Part shown: positions 8,992 through 16,583 of the stretch, in pieces
How positions within the stretch are numbered: the first letter of the stretch is position 1
How the letters are laid out: each line of letters opens with the position of its first letter
Assembly (NCBI GenBank): GCA_013286045.1
Contig: JABDGM010000045.1
Coordinates: 1 to 36,465 of the forward strand
Direction of reading: 5' to 3'
Origin: Planctomycetota bacterium
GTDB taxonomy: Bacteria; Planctomycetota; Planctomycetia; Pirellulales; Lacipirellulaceae
Length of the DNA stretch: 36,465 bases
Position numbers and translations under genes: made by a program
The notes under the pieces: model-generated
What the model was told of the DNA's origin: nothing
The model's input: only the letters and a program-made list of their open reading frames with translations
Database searches by the model: none

Positions 8992-9465
8992 AAACGAAGC
9001 CTGAATGGCGAAAATAGGGACGTGGCCAACCGTCGACCACGGCTAGCAGTTTTAGGCGGGTTTCCCACCCTCAACTAAGGCTACCATATAATCGGCAGCC
9101 GTGGCCAAGTTCTTGCTCCGAAAGCACTTGTAAAGAACCCAGCCACCACGCTCTCCGAATCGTAATTTTGGCGAGTAGGAGTGTCAAGCGGTGGGGTGTC
9201 GACCCAACCCGTGCTTCTAAAGCAAGTGCCGGTCGAATTAGCCGGCCCTAAGTAAGGACCGCTTTCAGAACACTGACGTTCGCCTTGCTGCGGCCGAAAA
9301 TCCTACCTAGAATTGAGATGTCAGGGGGTGTTGCCCGCAATCTGCAGATCAGATGTTAGTGTGCGGTCGGATGTAGTCTCCTCGCCCGATCTGGGCCTGT
9401 TGACTAGCGCACTGCGAGCAATGCTTTGTTGCGCACCGAGCGCTAAACCCGAATTAGGTGTCGCT
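8992..9465. other. Intergenic stretch between ferredoxin and sigma-factor genes
   Basis: About 470 bases between divergent genes. A TATAAT word lies at 9087-9092 on the plus strand but lacks a matching -35 box and is far from the sigma-factor start. The short inverted repeat GGGTTTCCCACCC is centred near 9065. The part from 9313 on is open in the sigma-factor frame but does not resemble the family. No gene or repeat is supported. Confidence 0.45.
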
Positions 9466-10041
9466 GTGGCGCTGTCGGAAATCGATCGCAGTCTTCTGGA
9501 CCGATGTCTAAGCCGCAAGCCGCGTGCTTGGGAAGACTTCATTGATCGGTTCATGGGCCTGGTCGTGCACGTGATCAATCACACGGCCCAGTGCCGCTCG
9601 ATCAACCTGTCATCCGCCGATCGTGAGGATCTTGCGGCCGAGGTGTTCGTGGCCGTGGTCGACAACGACATGGCGGTGCTGCGGCACTTTCGCGGCAAGA
9701 GCTCGCTGGCGACCTATCTGACCGTGATTGCTCGCCGCGTCGTCGTGCGCAAGTTGGTGGATGGTCATTCATCCGTTCCGCTGGGTGACATGGTGGCGCG
9801 GGCCGAGTCGGAAGATTTCGAGCCTGAGCAGCGAATCGCTAATCGCGAAGAAGTGGGACGGCTCTTGGGCGAGTTGGAAGGGTCGGAAGCGGCGGTGGTG
9901 CGGATGTATCACCTGGAAGGAAAGACTTACCAGGAAATTAGCCGCTCGACTGGCATGCCCGAAAACAGTGTGGGGCCGATGCTGAGCCGCGCTCGTGCGA
10001 AGATGCGGCACCGGGCGGGTGTCGACGGCGTCGCGCGATAG
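9466..10041 (+). CDS. ECF-type RNA polymerase sigma factor
   Basis: The 191-residue protein has a sigma region 2 (about residues 15-90, with DREDLAAEVFVAVVDND and LRHFRGKSSLATYLTVIARR) that binds core polymerase and the -10 element. Region 4 (about 125-180, with YQEISRSTGMPENSVGPMLS) is a helix-turn-helix for the -35 element. The frame is open further upstream to 9313, but I chose GTG 9466 (VALSEIDR...) because related planctomycete proteins, as I recall them, begin MALSEIDR and an AGGTG lies eight bases before it. No anti-sigma gene is adjacent, so regulation is not evident. The long segment between regions 2 and 4 carries no recognised domain. Confidence 0.85.
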   Translation: MALSEIDRSLLDRCLSRKPRAWEDFIDRFMGLVVHVINHTAQCRSINLSSADREDLAAEVFVAVVDNDMAVLRHFRGKSSLATYLTVIARRVVVRKLVDGHSSVPLGDMVARAESEDFEPEQRIANREEVGRLLGELEGSEAAVVRMYHLEGKTYQEISRSTGMPENSVGPMLSRARAKMRHRAGVDGVAR

Positions 10042-10073
10042 TTTTCTTGCTGTGCGCTAGCACATACCGTTGC

Positions 10074-10102
10074 TAGCGGCCGCACAATCGTACCGGCCGC
10101 TA
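10074..10102 (+). terminator. Hairpin after the sigma-factor gene
   Basis: TAGCGGCCG at 10074-10082 pairs with CGGCCGCTA at 10094-10102 across an 11-base loop, 32 bases after the sigma-factor stop. No T-run follows, so it may be a weak terminator or an RNA-stabilising element. Confidence 0.35.
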
Positions 10103-10230
10103 AAGCTTCTAAATGTTGGCGAACTGCTGAGGCGGCGCGGCATATCCGTCTCAATCGGCATCGCGGCCACGGCCGAACTTAGCTGTAGCTGGCGTTTCGC
10201 TGTTGGCTCGGTTCGGGCCAAGGCCGTCGC

Positions 10231-10237
10231 AGGGAGG
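10231..10237 (+). promoter_or_regulatory. Strong Shine-Dalgarno for the secreted protein
   Basis: AGGGAGG lies eight bases before the ATG at 10246 and fixes that start. It is one of the strongest ribosome sites in the window, which suggests high expression. Confidence 0.6.
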
Positions 10238-10245
10238 CTGTTGTC

Positions 10246-10635
10246 ATGTCGCGGATTTTTAATTGGTCGCTGCGTGCATTGCTCGTTGGCGCTGGCATTG
10301 CGGTTGGTTCGACCGTGTGTCTGGCCGCCGGAAATCCGATGCCAACGACCACTCCGCCGGCAGAAGAACAGCACGAGCAGAGCTGGTATCGCGAACAGCA
10401 GCAGGCCGCCAAGCCAGACCCGAAAGCCGTCGTTCAACAGAAGGCTGCATTCCGCGCCGAGCAGCGGATGAGCCGGATGGCTTCGATGGAGTGGTACGGC
10501 ATGTCCAACAGCCGGCCGCAGGCGTGCCCGACGCCGCTCACCAGCCGCTACAGCCCCACCTGGGAGAACCCAGGTGGCTCGCCCTACTCTTGGTTCCCGT
10601 ACAGCCGGCCGGGCTACGTCTTGTATTGGCGGTAG
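10246..10635 (+). CDS. Small secreted planctomycete-type protein of unknown function
   Basis: The 129-residue protein has a Sec signal peptide (hydrophobic 10-27, likely cut after CLAA, about residue 28). The mature chain has a glutamine- and proline-rich linker and then a C-terminal block from about residue 68: AEQRMSRMASMEWYGMSNSR, TSRYSPTWENPGG and a tyrosine- and proline-rich end. The MxWYGxSxxRP...YSPxW...PGG arrangement recurs in short exported proteins of Pirellulales, to my recollection; no function is known. The aromatic, glycine-rich end would fit a cell-surface or envelope structural role, but that is a guess. It stands alone between the sigma factor and the tatA pair. Confidence 0.75.
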   Translation: MSRIFNWSLRALLVGAGIAVGSTVCLAAGNPMPTTTPPAEEQHEQSWYREQQQAAKPDPKAVVQQKAAFRAEQRMSRMASMEWYGMSNSRPQACPTPLTSRYSPTWENPGGSPYSWFPYSRPGYVLYWR

Positions 10636-10732
10636 ATGCCCTACGGTTTTGGACGCCTCGCTGCACGTTTATTCGCAGAACCGCCGTCTCCAAGAACGGC
10701 GGCGCCGCGGGATTTGTCGCGGTTTCGTGCGT

Positions 10733-10760
10733 TTGACTGGCATCTGGCACCCTGTAGAAT
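10733..10760 (+). promoter_or_regulatory. Sigma70-type promoter for the tatA pair
   Basis: TTGACT (10733-10738) and TAGAAT (10755-10760) are separated by 16 bases and match 5/6 positions each to the consensus. They lie about 60 bases before the first tatA-type start and are correctly oriented. This is the best promoter match in the window. Confidence 0.6.
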
Positions 10761-10822
10761 GAAAGGGTGATCTAGTTGCGTGCGATCCGCGCCGCATCTT
10801 CCAGCCATTGAATCGAGCCGGC

Positions 10823-10996
10823 ATGGGCGAATTTAGCCTTATCCACTGGGTACTATTTTTCGGGATCGTGCTGTTGCTATTCGGCGGACGGATGCCGCAG
10901 CTGGCACGTTCATTAGGGCAGAGCATCGTCGAGTTCAAGAAGGGTGTCAAAGAACTCGAGGACCATTCCTCAGACGATCAGAATAGACATAGTTGA
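10823..10996 (+). CDS. tatA: TatA/Hcf106-family twin-arginine translocase component (copy 1)
   Basis: The 57-residue protein has a single N-terminal membrane helix (about 3-21), the FGGRMPQLARSLGQS hinge and a charged amphipathic helix (IVEFKKGVKELED), which is the full TatA/TatE plan. TatA oligomers form the passage for folded twin-arginine substrates. The ATG at 10823 is preferred over a TTG at 10808 because family members begin just before the helix. The protein has a very short acidic tail. A second tatA-like gene follows 66 bases downstream on the same strand. No tatC was seen in the window. Confidence 0.88.
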   Translation: MGEFSLIHWVLFFGIVLLLFGGRMPQLARSLGQSIVEFKKGVKELEDHSSDDQNRHS

Positions 10997-11062
10997 TCGC
11001 GAATGCGTGCGGCCCGTGCCTGATCACGAGGCGGCGCGATTTCGATCGGGAGCAGAATTGCA

Positions 11063-11308
11063 ATGTTGGGTTTGAGTCCTTCACACGTTTTGATTTTTGG
11101 CGTCATCGCGATCATGCTGTTTGGCAACCGGCTGCCCACCGTCGCTCGATCGCTCGGCAGAAGCCTGTCAGAATTCAAAAAAGGCATGAGCGACTTGGAA
11201 CAAGACTTCAAGTCCTCGATTTACTCCGAGCCGAAGCAACGGGTCACGTACAACGATCAACCGGAACAGCAGCCGGCCGGCCCGCGATTCGAACCTCCCA
11301 AAGTCTAA
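11063..11308 (+). CDS. tatA: TatA/Hcf106-family twin-arginine translocase component (copy 2)
   Basis: The 81-residue protein repeats the TatA plan: membrane helix (about 3-20), the FGNRLPTVARSLGRSLSEFK hinge and amphipathic helix, and a longer proline- and glutamine-rich tail. The shared hinge and FKKG helix make it a clear paralogue of the preceding gene, but the tail differs, so the two may have split TatA-like and TatB-like roles. A GGGAGC site lies upstream of the ATG. The pair probably shares the promoter at 10733-10760 and ends at the terminator at 11338-11380. Confidence 0.88.
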   Translation: MLGLSPSHVLIFGVIAIMLFGNRLPTVARSLGRSLSEFKKGMSDLEQDFKSSIYSEPKQRVTYNDQPEQQPAGPRFEPPKV

Positions 11309-11337
11309 GAGGCTGTAAGTTTACCCAAACAAATTTA

Positions 11338-11380
11338 GAGCGGCGGCCAGTGACTTTCTGGTCGCCGCTCTTCTTGTTTT
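11338..11380 (+). terminator. Rho-independent terminator after the tatA pair
   Basis: A 13-base stem (11338-11350 with 11358-11370, one G-T pair) encloses the loop TGACTTT and is followed by TTCTTGTTTT. It separates the tatA pair from the tRNA gene. Confidence 0.85.
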
Positions 11381-11388
11381 CGCGTCGG

Positions 11389-11418
11389 TTGACAGCGGTT
11401 CGGCGAACCAACTAGGCT
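11389..11418 (+). promoter_or_regulatory. Putative tRNA promoter
   Basis: A perfect TTGACA (11389-11394) is 18 bases before TAGGCT (11413-11418), which places a start site a few bases ahead of the tRNA. The -10 box is weak, so this depends mainly on the -35 box and position. Confidence 0.45.
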
Positions 11419-11428
11419 GTTTCTTTCC

Positions 11429-11502
11429 GGGCGACTAGCTCAGTTGGTTAGAGCGCTGCTTTCACACGGCAGAGGTCACTGGTTCGAGTCCAGTGTCGCC
11501 CA
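11429..11502 (+). tRNA. tRNA-Val (anticodon CAC)
   Basis: A full cloverleaf can be drawn. The acceptor stem GGGCGAC pairs with GTCGCCC and is followed by discriminator A. The D stem is GCTC/GAGC. The anticodon stem CTGCT/GGCAG has one G-U pair, with the loop TTCACAC, so the anticodon is CAC and reads the valine codon GTG. The T stem is ACTGG/CCAGT with the loop TTCGAGT. The 3' CCA is not encoded (ATTC follows), so it must be added by the CCA enzyme. No other tRNA is next to it, and I saw no integrase or attachment-site duplication nearby. Confidence 0.95.
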
Positions 11503-11525
11503 TTCTCTGGCATTGATTTCCGTAG

Positions 11526-11657
11526 TGGCAAAATCTCGCTCTGTTCTACCACTACGACGATGCAATCGATGAATTGCAGACCGAGACCTTTTCCGAGGGT
11601 GCCGCAGGCGAGATGCTAGAGGCCGCGTTCAATTTGGCGCTTAAGGATTTGGGGTAA
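11526..11657 (+). pseudogene. Possible gene remnant after the tRNA
   Basis: An open stretch of 43 codons between a TAG (11523-11525) and the TAA at 11655-11657 encodes a protein-like sequence ending ...GEMLEAAFNLALKDLG. It has an acidic, helical character and no ATG. It lies directly after the tRNA, where decayed insertions are often found. I do not recognise the family. It may be the 3' end of a lost gene or chance coding potential. Confidence 0.25.
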
Positions 11658-11775
11658 TCGCGATGGCCACAGCCAGCGCCTTTCAACAGCGAATCTTCTG
11701 GTCGTATGGGGATTGGGGAATGCCGGCCGGGATACAACTCGCCGCATTGCGATCGAACTAGGCCACTTTTGCGTC

Positions 11776-12870
11776 TCACCCTAGTCGCTGTTGCTTAGGC
11801 ATGCCACTTGGGCGATTTGCTTGAACAAGATGATAACCCTTTTGCTCGGTGATCGTCACGTTTTCGAAAAGCTGCGGCATGCTTTCCGAATACCAATCGG
11901 GGCGTTTCGTCACCACCAAGATTCTTCCGCCGGGCCGCAACGCGTCGTGGCCGGACGTCAGAAAGTGATGTGCGATCCGGAAGTCGGAATAATAAGGCGG
12001 ATTCGCCAGGGCCAAGTCGAATTGGCCAGCGTGCGCGTAGTTCCCGTCGGCATTCAATTCGGTAGTCACGTTTGAGAACTCGTTGAGTGTCGCTCCCATT
12101 GCGGTGCACTGAACAGCGCGGGCGTTCGAATCGACCGCGTGAACCGCAACGCCCTCGCTACGACACGCAGCCGCAAGTGCCACGACGCCGGCGCCGCAGC
12201 CGATATCGAGAACGCGAGCACCGGCTTCGATTTTCATCTCGTCGATCAGCCGCCGCGAACCTGTGTCTATGTGTCGATGCGAGAAGACGCCCGGTCGGCT
12301 ATAAGCGTGAATTAATCGGCCGCAATCCTTGAATGCGAACTGGCAACCGTAATCCTTGATCTTTTTAAGTGGTTCGATTTTCGTCCCCACGTAGAGAACG
12401 CCCTTAGAGGTCGCGCGCCGTTCGAGCGTGCGAAAGATTTTCGAGAGTACGTCGCGCAACCAGGTGTCGCGACGATTATCCGTCGACACGTACATTTTGC
12501 CGCTTCGACGCAATCGCTCGTAACCAGCCTGGATGAAATCGCGGGCAAGTTCACCTTCGCCGCAAGCAGAAAATGGAAGCGCGACGACATCGGCTTCTGC
12601 GTTCGCAAAATCTGCCGCACACTCGATCCGCAAATTGGATGGCAGATCGGGCCAATGGTCGGAGGCGAGGTTGGCTCGATATAAATCGAGATAGGAACAC
12701 AAAACCGCGGCCTTCGGCAAAGCGCGGGCGGCTGCAATTGCGAATTGGACAAGGCCGGCCGAGGTACAAAGTACTCGGTCGCCCGACATTTCGGAAATCG
12801 CATCGATGAGCAGCGATTCCTGCGCGAATGGACGAACTTCGCGGACGGCGTTAGAACGATCCCGCTTCAT
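11776..12870 (-). CDS. RsmC/RlmG-like rRNA (guanine-N2) methyltransferase
   Basis: The 364-residue protein has the two-domain plan of RsmC and RlmG: a degenerate N-terminal Rossmann domain (about 20-165) and a catalytic C-terminal one (about 195-350). The linker SRPGVFSHRHIDTGSRRLID resembles the LPGVF...D.GS segment of RsmC. Motif I is VLDIGCGAGVVALAAA, and the catalytic motif is NPPYYSDFRIAHHFL, typical of N2-guanine methylation. Which rRNA (16S or 23S) is modified cannot be told. The ATG at 12870 is used; a TTG at 12882 is the only upstream alternative. The receiver-domain gene ends 42 bases upstream on the same strand, so they may be co-transcribed. Confidence 0.85.
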   Translation of the reverse strand: MKRDRSNAVREVRPFAQESLLIDAISEMSGDRVLCTSAGLVQFAIAAARALPKAAVLCSYLDLYRANLASDHWPDLPSNLRIECAADFANAEADVVALPFSACGEGELARDFIQAGYERLRRSGKMYVSTDNRRDTWLRDVLSKIFRTLERRATSKGVLYVGTKIEPLKKIKDYGCQFAFKDCGRLIHAYSRPGVFSHRHIDTGSRRLIDEMKIEAGARVLDIGCGAGVVALAAACRSEGVAVHAVDSNARAVQCTAMGATLNEFSNVTTELNADGNYAHAGQFDLALANPPYYSDFRIAHHFLTSGHDALRPGGRILVVTKRPDWYSESMPQLFENVTITEQKGYHLVQANRPSGMPKQQRLG

Positions 12871-12912
12871 TGTTGGCCGCAAAGGCGGATCGGTCCTGGA
12901 TGCGTTAGCAAC

Positions 12913-13299
12913 TTACGTCGCACGGCTTTTGCTGGCGATCGCCGTTTGAATCGCGCGCTGCAGGTCTTCGGTTCTCGCGGGCTTCGTGATGCGAGCCACG
13001 ACAGGTTCCTGTTCGAGGACGACTTGCCGGGCGTCTGGATGTCCGGACACTAGAATTACGGGAATGCCTTTTTCGGAAATGATCTCCGCGGCCGCGAGAC
13101 CGTCGATAATCGGCATGTCGAGGTCGACAAATGCGACGTCGACCTCCTGTTGAATGCACTGCTCGACGAGTTCCTCGCCGTTCCCAACTGCGCAAACAAC
13201 CTTGTGGCCTAACAATTCGAGGATTTTTACGAACGTGCTTCGAACGTCCGGTTCGTCCTCTGCTACCGCAATGCGAATTTGCTGTCCGTCATGTGCCAT
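12913..13299 (-). CDS. Stand-alone response-regulator receiver domain protein
   Basis: The 128-residue protein is a single CheY-like receiver domain. It has the acidic metal triad E14-D15-E16, the phospho-acceptor D59 (in VDLDMP), the switch serine in VSG (about 85) and the conserved lysine in TKP (K106). No output domain follows, so it must act through a partner. A GGAGAG site six bases before the ATG fixes the start. No histidine kinase is adjacent; the nearest lies about 8 kb away with its own NtrC-type partner. The only close same-strand neighbour is the RsmC-like methyltransferase, which offers no obvious functional link. Confidence 0.9.
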   Translation of the reverse strand: MAHDGQQIRIAVAEDEPDVRSTFVKILELLGHKVVCAVGNGEELVEQCIQQEVDVAFVDLDMPIIDGLAAAEIISEKGIPVILVSGHPDARQVVLEQEPVVARITKPARTEDLQRAIQTAIASKSRAT

Positions 13300-13422
13300 A
13301 CTTCTCTCCGATGCGAAATCTAGTGAAGCAAGAGTAGGATGGCTGCACCACCACTATTGTACGCGATTGGCAGCGCGTGGTCGAAACCCCCGAATTGTCG
13401 GAGAATTCGCCGGGCGCGGCTC

Positions 13423-15027
13423 TCAAGTCATGCGATCTCGCAGTTCAACTATTATCCCCTCTTGAGGCCGTAGTTCAATCGCACGATCGATAATTTGATT
13501 TTCCCGATTCAGGCACGTCGAGAGTGCGACTTTACCGCTCAGGTTCTCATTGCTGAATTTAGCGGCCGACGCGCCAAAGTTGAGTGCAATCACGAACGCT
13601 CGGGCGTTGGCGACTTCGCGGCGGAAAACCAAGAGATCGCCCTCGGCCGGAATTGATACGAAATTTCCTACTTCTAACGCTGGCTCGCGCCGCCGTAATT
13701 CGATGAGACGGCGGTACAACGCTAGTAAAGAATTCGGATCTTTTCTCGCGGCGACGACGTTGGTGGATTCAACATCATCGGCAATGGGCAACCACGCTGA
13801 GACGCTTGTAAACCCGGCATTGGGTTCGGCGTTCCATTGCATCGGCGTGCGTTCCGGATCGCGGCCATGCCCGAGGCCGGGGACGTTTTTCTCGAACGGA
13901 TCCTGAACCCGATCGGGAGGAATGGGCACGTTGTGCATTCCTATTTCGTCGCCGTAGTACAGCGTCGGCGTGCCACGTAATGTGAGGAGCAGCATCGCCG
14001 CGATGCGTGCCTGCTCTTTGCCAATACGGCTGATCATTCGGGAGTTATCGTGATTGCCGAGCACCCAATTCGGCCAACCATGAGCGGGAAGCAGAGCTTC
14101 ATAGCGATTGACCGCGTCCCCGATAGCGCGGGCATGCCACGGCGTCTCGATCAACTGAAAATTGAACGGCAGATTAACGCCGGAGTTTTCCGTTCCGTAG
14201 TAGGTTACCAGCCGCTCGACGGGCAAATAGATTTCACCAACCATCATGCGTTCGTCGTACTCATCGAGCACGGCGCGCATGCGGCCGATAATATCATGGA
14301 CTTCCGGGCGATCCGTGTTGTACGTGGCCAGCAACTTGCGGTGGGGCGCCCATTGCGGTTGGTAGTTTGGGTCGGGGTCGTTATTTCGAAATTGGTCGTC
14401 CTTAACGATGTGCCAGATCACATCGACCCGAAATCCATCCACGCCGCGATCGAGCCAGAAGCGCAACACGTTAAGCATCGCGTCTTGCACTTCTGGGTTG
14501 CGCCAATTGAGATCGGGCTGCTCCTTCAGAAAGGCATGATAGTAATACTGACCGGTTCGCTCATCGAATTGCCACGCGCTGCCACCGAAGTTGCTGAGCC
14601 AGTTGTTCGGCTCTCCGCCATCCGATTTCGGTTCGCGCCAGATGTACCAATTGCGTTTTGAGCTATCGCGCGAAGACCGCGATTCTGCAAACCAGGGGTG
14701 CTGATCGGACGTATGGTTTGGCACAAAATCGAGCAACAGTTTCATGCCGCGGCGATGCACCTCTTCGATCAAATGATCGAAATCCGCGAGCGTGCCGAAG
14801 AGCGGATCGACATCCGTGTAGTTGGAAATGTCGTAACCGAAGTCTGCCATCGGTGATGGATAAATCGGCGAAAGCCAGACGGCATCGACGCCGAGCCATT
14901 CCAGGTAATCGAGCCGCTCGACGATGCCGGGCAGGTCGCCGACGCCATCGCCGTTTGAGTCTTGAAACGAGCGCGGATAGATCTGGTAGATAACGCCGCG
15001 CTGCCACCACAAATACTTTTGGCCCAT
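13423..15027 (-). CDS. GH13 alpha-glucosidase / oligo-1,6-glucosidase-like enzyme
   Basis: The 534-residue protein is a full-length GH13 (alpha-amylase clan) hydrolase with a TIM barrel, an inserted B domain and a C-terminal β domain. The catalytic set is complete: nucleophile D202 (GFRVDV), acid/base E265 (VGEIY) and transition-state D327 (NHDNSR). DSNGDGVGDLPGI near residues 23-35 is the family calcium-site signature, and the QDPFEKNVPGLGHGRDPERT stretch is typical of oligosaccharide-acting alpha-glucosidases. There is no signal peptide, so it should act in the cytoplasm on imported or stored malto-oligosaccharides; trehalose synthase-like activity is an alternative. An AAGGAG six bases before the ATG supports the start. 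The SUMF-like gene ends 66 bases upstream. Confidence 0.93.
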   Translation of the reverse strand: MGQKYLWWQRGVIYQIYPRSFQDSNGDGVGDLPGIVERLDYLEWLGVDAVWLSPIYPSPMADFGYDISNYTDVDPLFGTLADFDHLIEEVHRRGMKLLLDFVPNHTSDQHPWFAESRSSRDSSKRNWYIWREPKSDGGEPNNWLSNFGGSAWQFDERTGQYYYHAFLKEQPDLNWRNPEVQDAMLNVLRFWLDRGVDGFRVDVIWHIVKDDQFRNNDPDPNYQPQWAPHRKLLATYNTDRPEVHDIIGRMRAVLDEYDERMMVGEIYLPVERLVTYYGTENSGVNLPFNFQLIETPWHARAIGDAVNRYEALLPAHGWPNWVLGNHDNSRMISRIGKEQARIAAMLLLTLRGTPTLYYGDEIGMHNVPIPPDRVQDPFEKNVPGLGHGRDPERTPMQWNAEPNAGFTSVSAWLPIADDVESTNVVAARKDPNSLLALYRRLIELRRREPALEVGNFVSIPAEGDLLVFRREVANARAFVIALNFGASAAKFSNENLSGKVALSTCLNRENQIIDRAIELRPQEGIIVELRDRMT

Positions 15028-15093
15028 GGACCGCTCCTTCTAAGGAGCGCATCGAGAGCGAATAGTGTGCCAGTTTGACGGAGGCGCTGTGGG

Positions 15094-16386
15094 CTACTGT
15101 TTATCCAACTTTTCAGCAGCTTCCACCGCTGCTGGTAGGCTTTGATCGGCCACGCCGATTGCTCCGCGACCTTCACGGAGACGGTCCTTGACATCCTCGC
15201 GGACATCCTCCACATCAGCCTCCCAAACTCGCTTCTTTTCCTCCGGCGTAAGTGGCTTGAGCGGTCGCATGACACGCAAGCCGACGGCGGTGGCTGGCTC
15301 CTCAGTAAACCACCACGGGCTGAGTGGAATGTTCGGATCGGAGAGTTTCCATTCGCGATCTTCGGACGGATGCCGGGCGGCGCTGCGGCTCATCGCCGCG
15401 GGTTCAAGCCAGCTTCCACCGCGGACGACACGCGGAAATAGCTTCGTTGGCCACTGCACCGCTTTGTTCTCATCGACGCCGCCGCTGCCGAGTTTCGCAT
15501 ACGTATCGGGAAAGTATTGATCGAGTGTCCATTCGGCGACGTTGCCGTGCATGTCGTAAAGTCCCCACGGGTTGGGCTTCTTCGTGCCGACCGGATGCGT
15601 TTTGCTATCGCCGTTCGAGTCGATCCAGGCGTAGTCTTCTAGCTGCTTAGGGTCGTCGCCGAATGACCATGCTGTTTTCGTGCCGGCCCGCGCTGCGTAT
15701 TCCCACTCGGCTTCCGTGGGGAGCCGATAGTTATTTCCGAGCACGCCACTTAGCCACTTCGTGTATTGCCGCGCTGCGTACGGCGTGATCGTGACCGCGG
15801 GTTGATTGGGCTGCTCGCCGACGCCGTACGTAAACGACGAATCATACAACGGCGTGGGAGACGTGACTGCGTCCACATTCCAGTCCGCCGCGAGCTTATC
15901 GTTCCATGCGTGCATTTTGATCAGGCGCAAGTCCTTTTCGGTGGGGCCGTCCGCATTGGATGCCTTGGCATTCGCTGTCAGGCGCTGCATTTTCTTGAAG
16001 GCGTCATACATCGCCATGAACGAGCGGTACTCGCCCCACGTGACTTCGCACTTGCCCATCCAAAATGGTTCGACCTTGATGCGAACCTGTGGGCCTTCGT
16101 CTTTGGAACGATCGGCCTCGCTGTCGGGACTGCCCATGAGGAATTCGCCGCCGGGGACGGGGATCATTTCGAACATCACGTCGGTACCAGGAATCTTCTC
16201 GACGTACGGCACCATATAGCCGCCGTCGACTTTCACCGATCGGCCTGTGGCCGGCGGCTGAGCAACGATCTCGCGCTTAACCAGCGGCTCGTCGGCGATG
16301 CAGATACCAGCCACAAACAAGTGAGCAGCGACTGCAATTGCGGCAGGGAAACGTGTGCTTTTGCAGATTTGAAGTGATCTAATCAT
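15094..16386 (-). CDS. Secreted sulfatase-modifying-factor (FGE-like) domain protein lacking the catalytic cysteines
   Basis: The 430-residue protein has a Sec signal peptide (about 1-31, ...AGICIAD) and a formylglycine-generating-enzyme-like fold from about residue 70. The fold shows PVPGGEFLMGS, WMGKCEVTWGEY, NYRLPTEAEWEYAARAGTKT, NPWGLYDMHGNVAEW and VVRGGSW. True enzymes have two cysteines soon after GGSW; here GGSWLEPAAMSRSAARHP has none, so it is probably not a sulfatase activator but a binding or adaptor version of the fold. The ATG at 16386 is chosen because it begins the signal peptide; the frame is open to a TTG at 16506. It precedes the glucosidase gene on the same strand. Such domains are very common in planctomycetes. 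Confidence 0.85.
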   Translation of the reverse strand: MIRSLQICKSTRFPAAIAVAAHLFVAGICIADEPLVKREIVAQPPATGRSVKVDGGYMVPYVEKIPGTDVMFEMIPVPGGEFLMGSPDSEADRSKDEGPQVRIKVEPFWMGKCEVTWGEYRSFMAMYDAFKKMQRLTANAKASNADGPTEKDLRLIKMHAWNDKLAADWNVDAVTSPTPLYDSSFTYGVGEQPNQPAVTITPYAARQYTKWLSGVLGNNYRLPTEAEWEYAARAGTKTAWSFGDDPKQLEDYAWIDSNGDSKTHPVGTKKPNPWGLYDMHGNVAEWTLDQYFPDTYAKLGSGGVDENKAVQWPTKLFPRVVRGGSWLEPAAMSRSAARHPSEDREWKLSDPNIPLSPWWFTEEPATAVGLRVMRPLKPLTPEEKKRVWEADVEDVREDVKDRLREGRGAIGVADQSLPAAVEAAEKLDKQ

Positions 16387-16583
16387 GATGAAGTTCTGAC
16401 GATTCAATCGGAGTGTCCATCCAGAATGACCAAAGGCGCGGCCTGTGGCAAGAAGCGGCGTCTGCAAATGAAAAACGCTGTTCGTCTCGATGAAAGTTCG
16501 GTGCAATTATGCTATCTTTTTAGGGGGCTGAGCTGCAGCCATCAGTTAACAAAAACGCTCATTGGATGTTGGGGTTAAAGGTT
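16387..16583. promoter_or_regulatory. Divergent promoter region
   Basis: About 200 bases separate the divergent SUMF-like and aldolase genes, so both promoters should lie here. AT-rich blocks occur near 16505-16525 (TTATGCTATCTTTTT) and 16545-16555, but no -35/-10 pair could be fixed. Confidence 0.35.

Noticed and set aside
9087-9092. TATAAT as a promoter for the sigma-factor gene
   Set aside because: There is no -35 box at a suitable distance and the gene starts nearly 380 bases later.
10910-10935. TGGCAC word inside the first tatA gene as a sigma54 promoter
   Set aside because: No TTGC -12 element at the right distance, and it lies within coding sequence.
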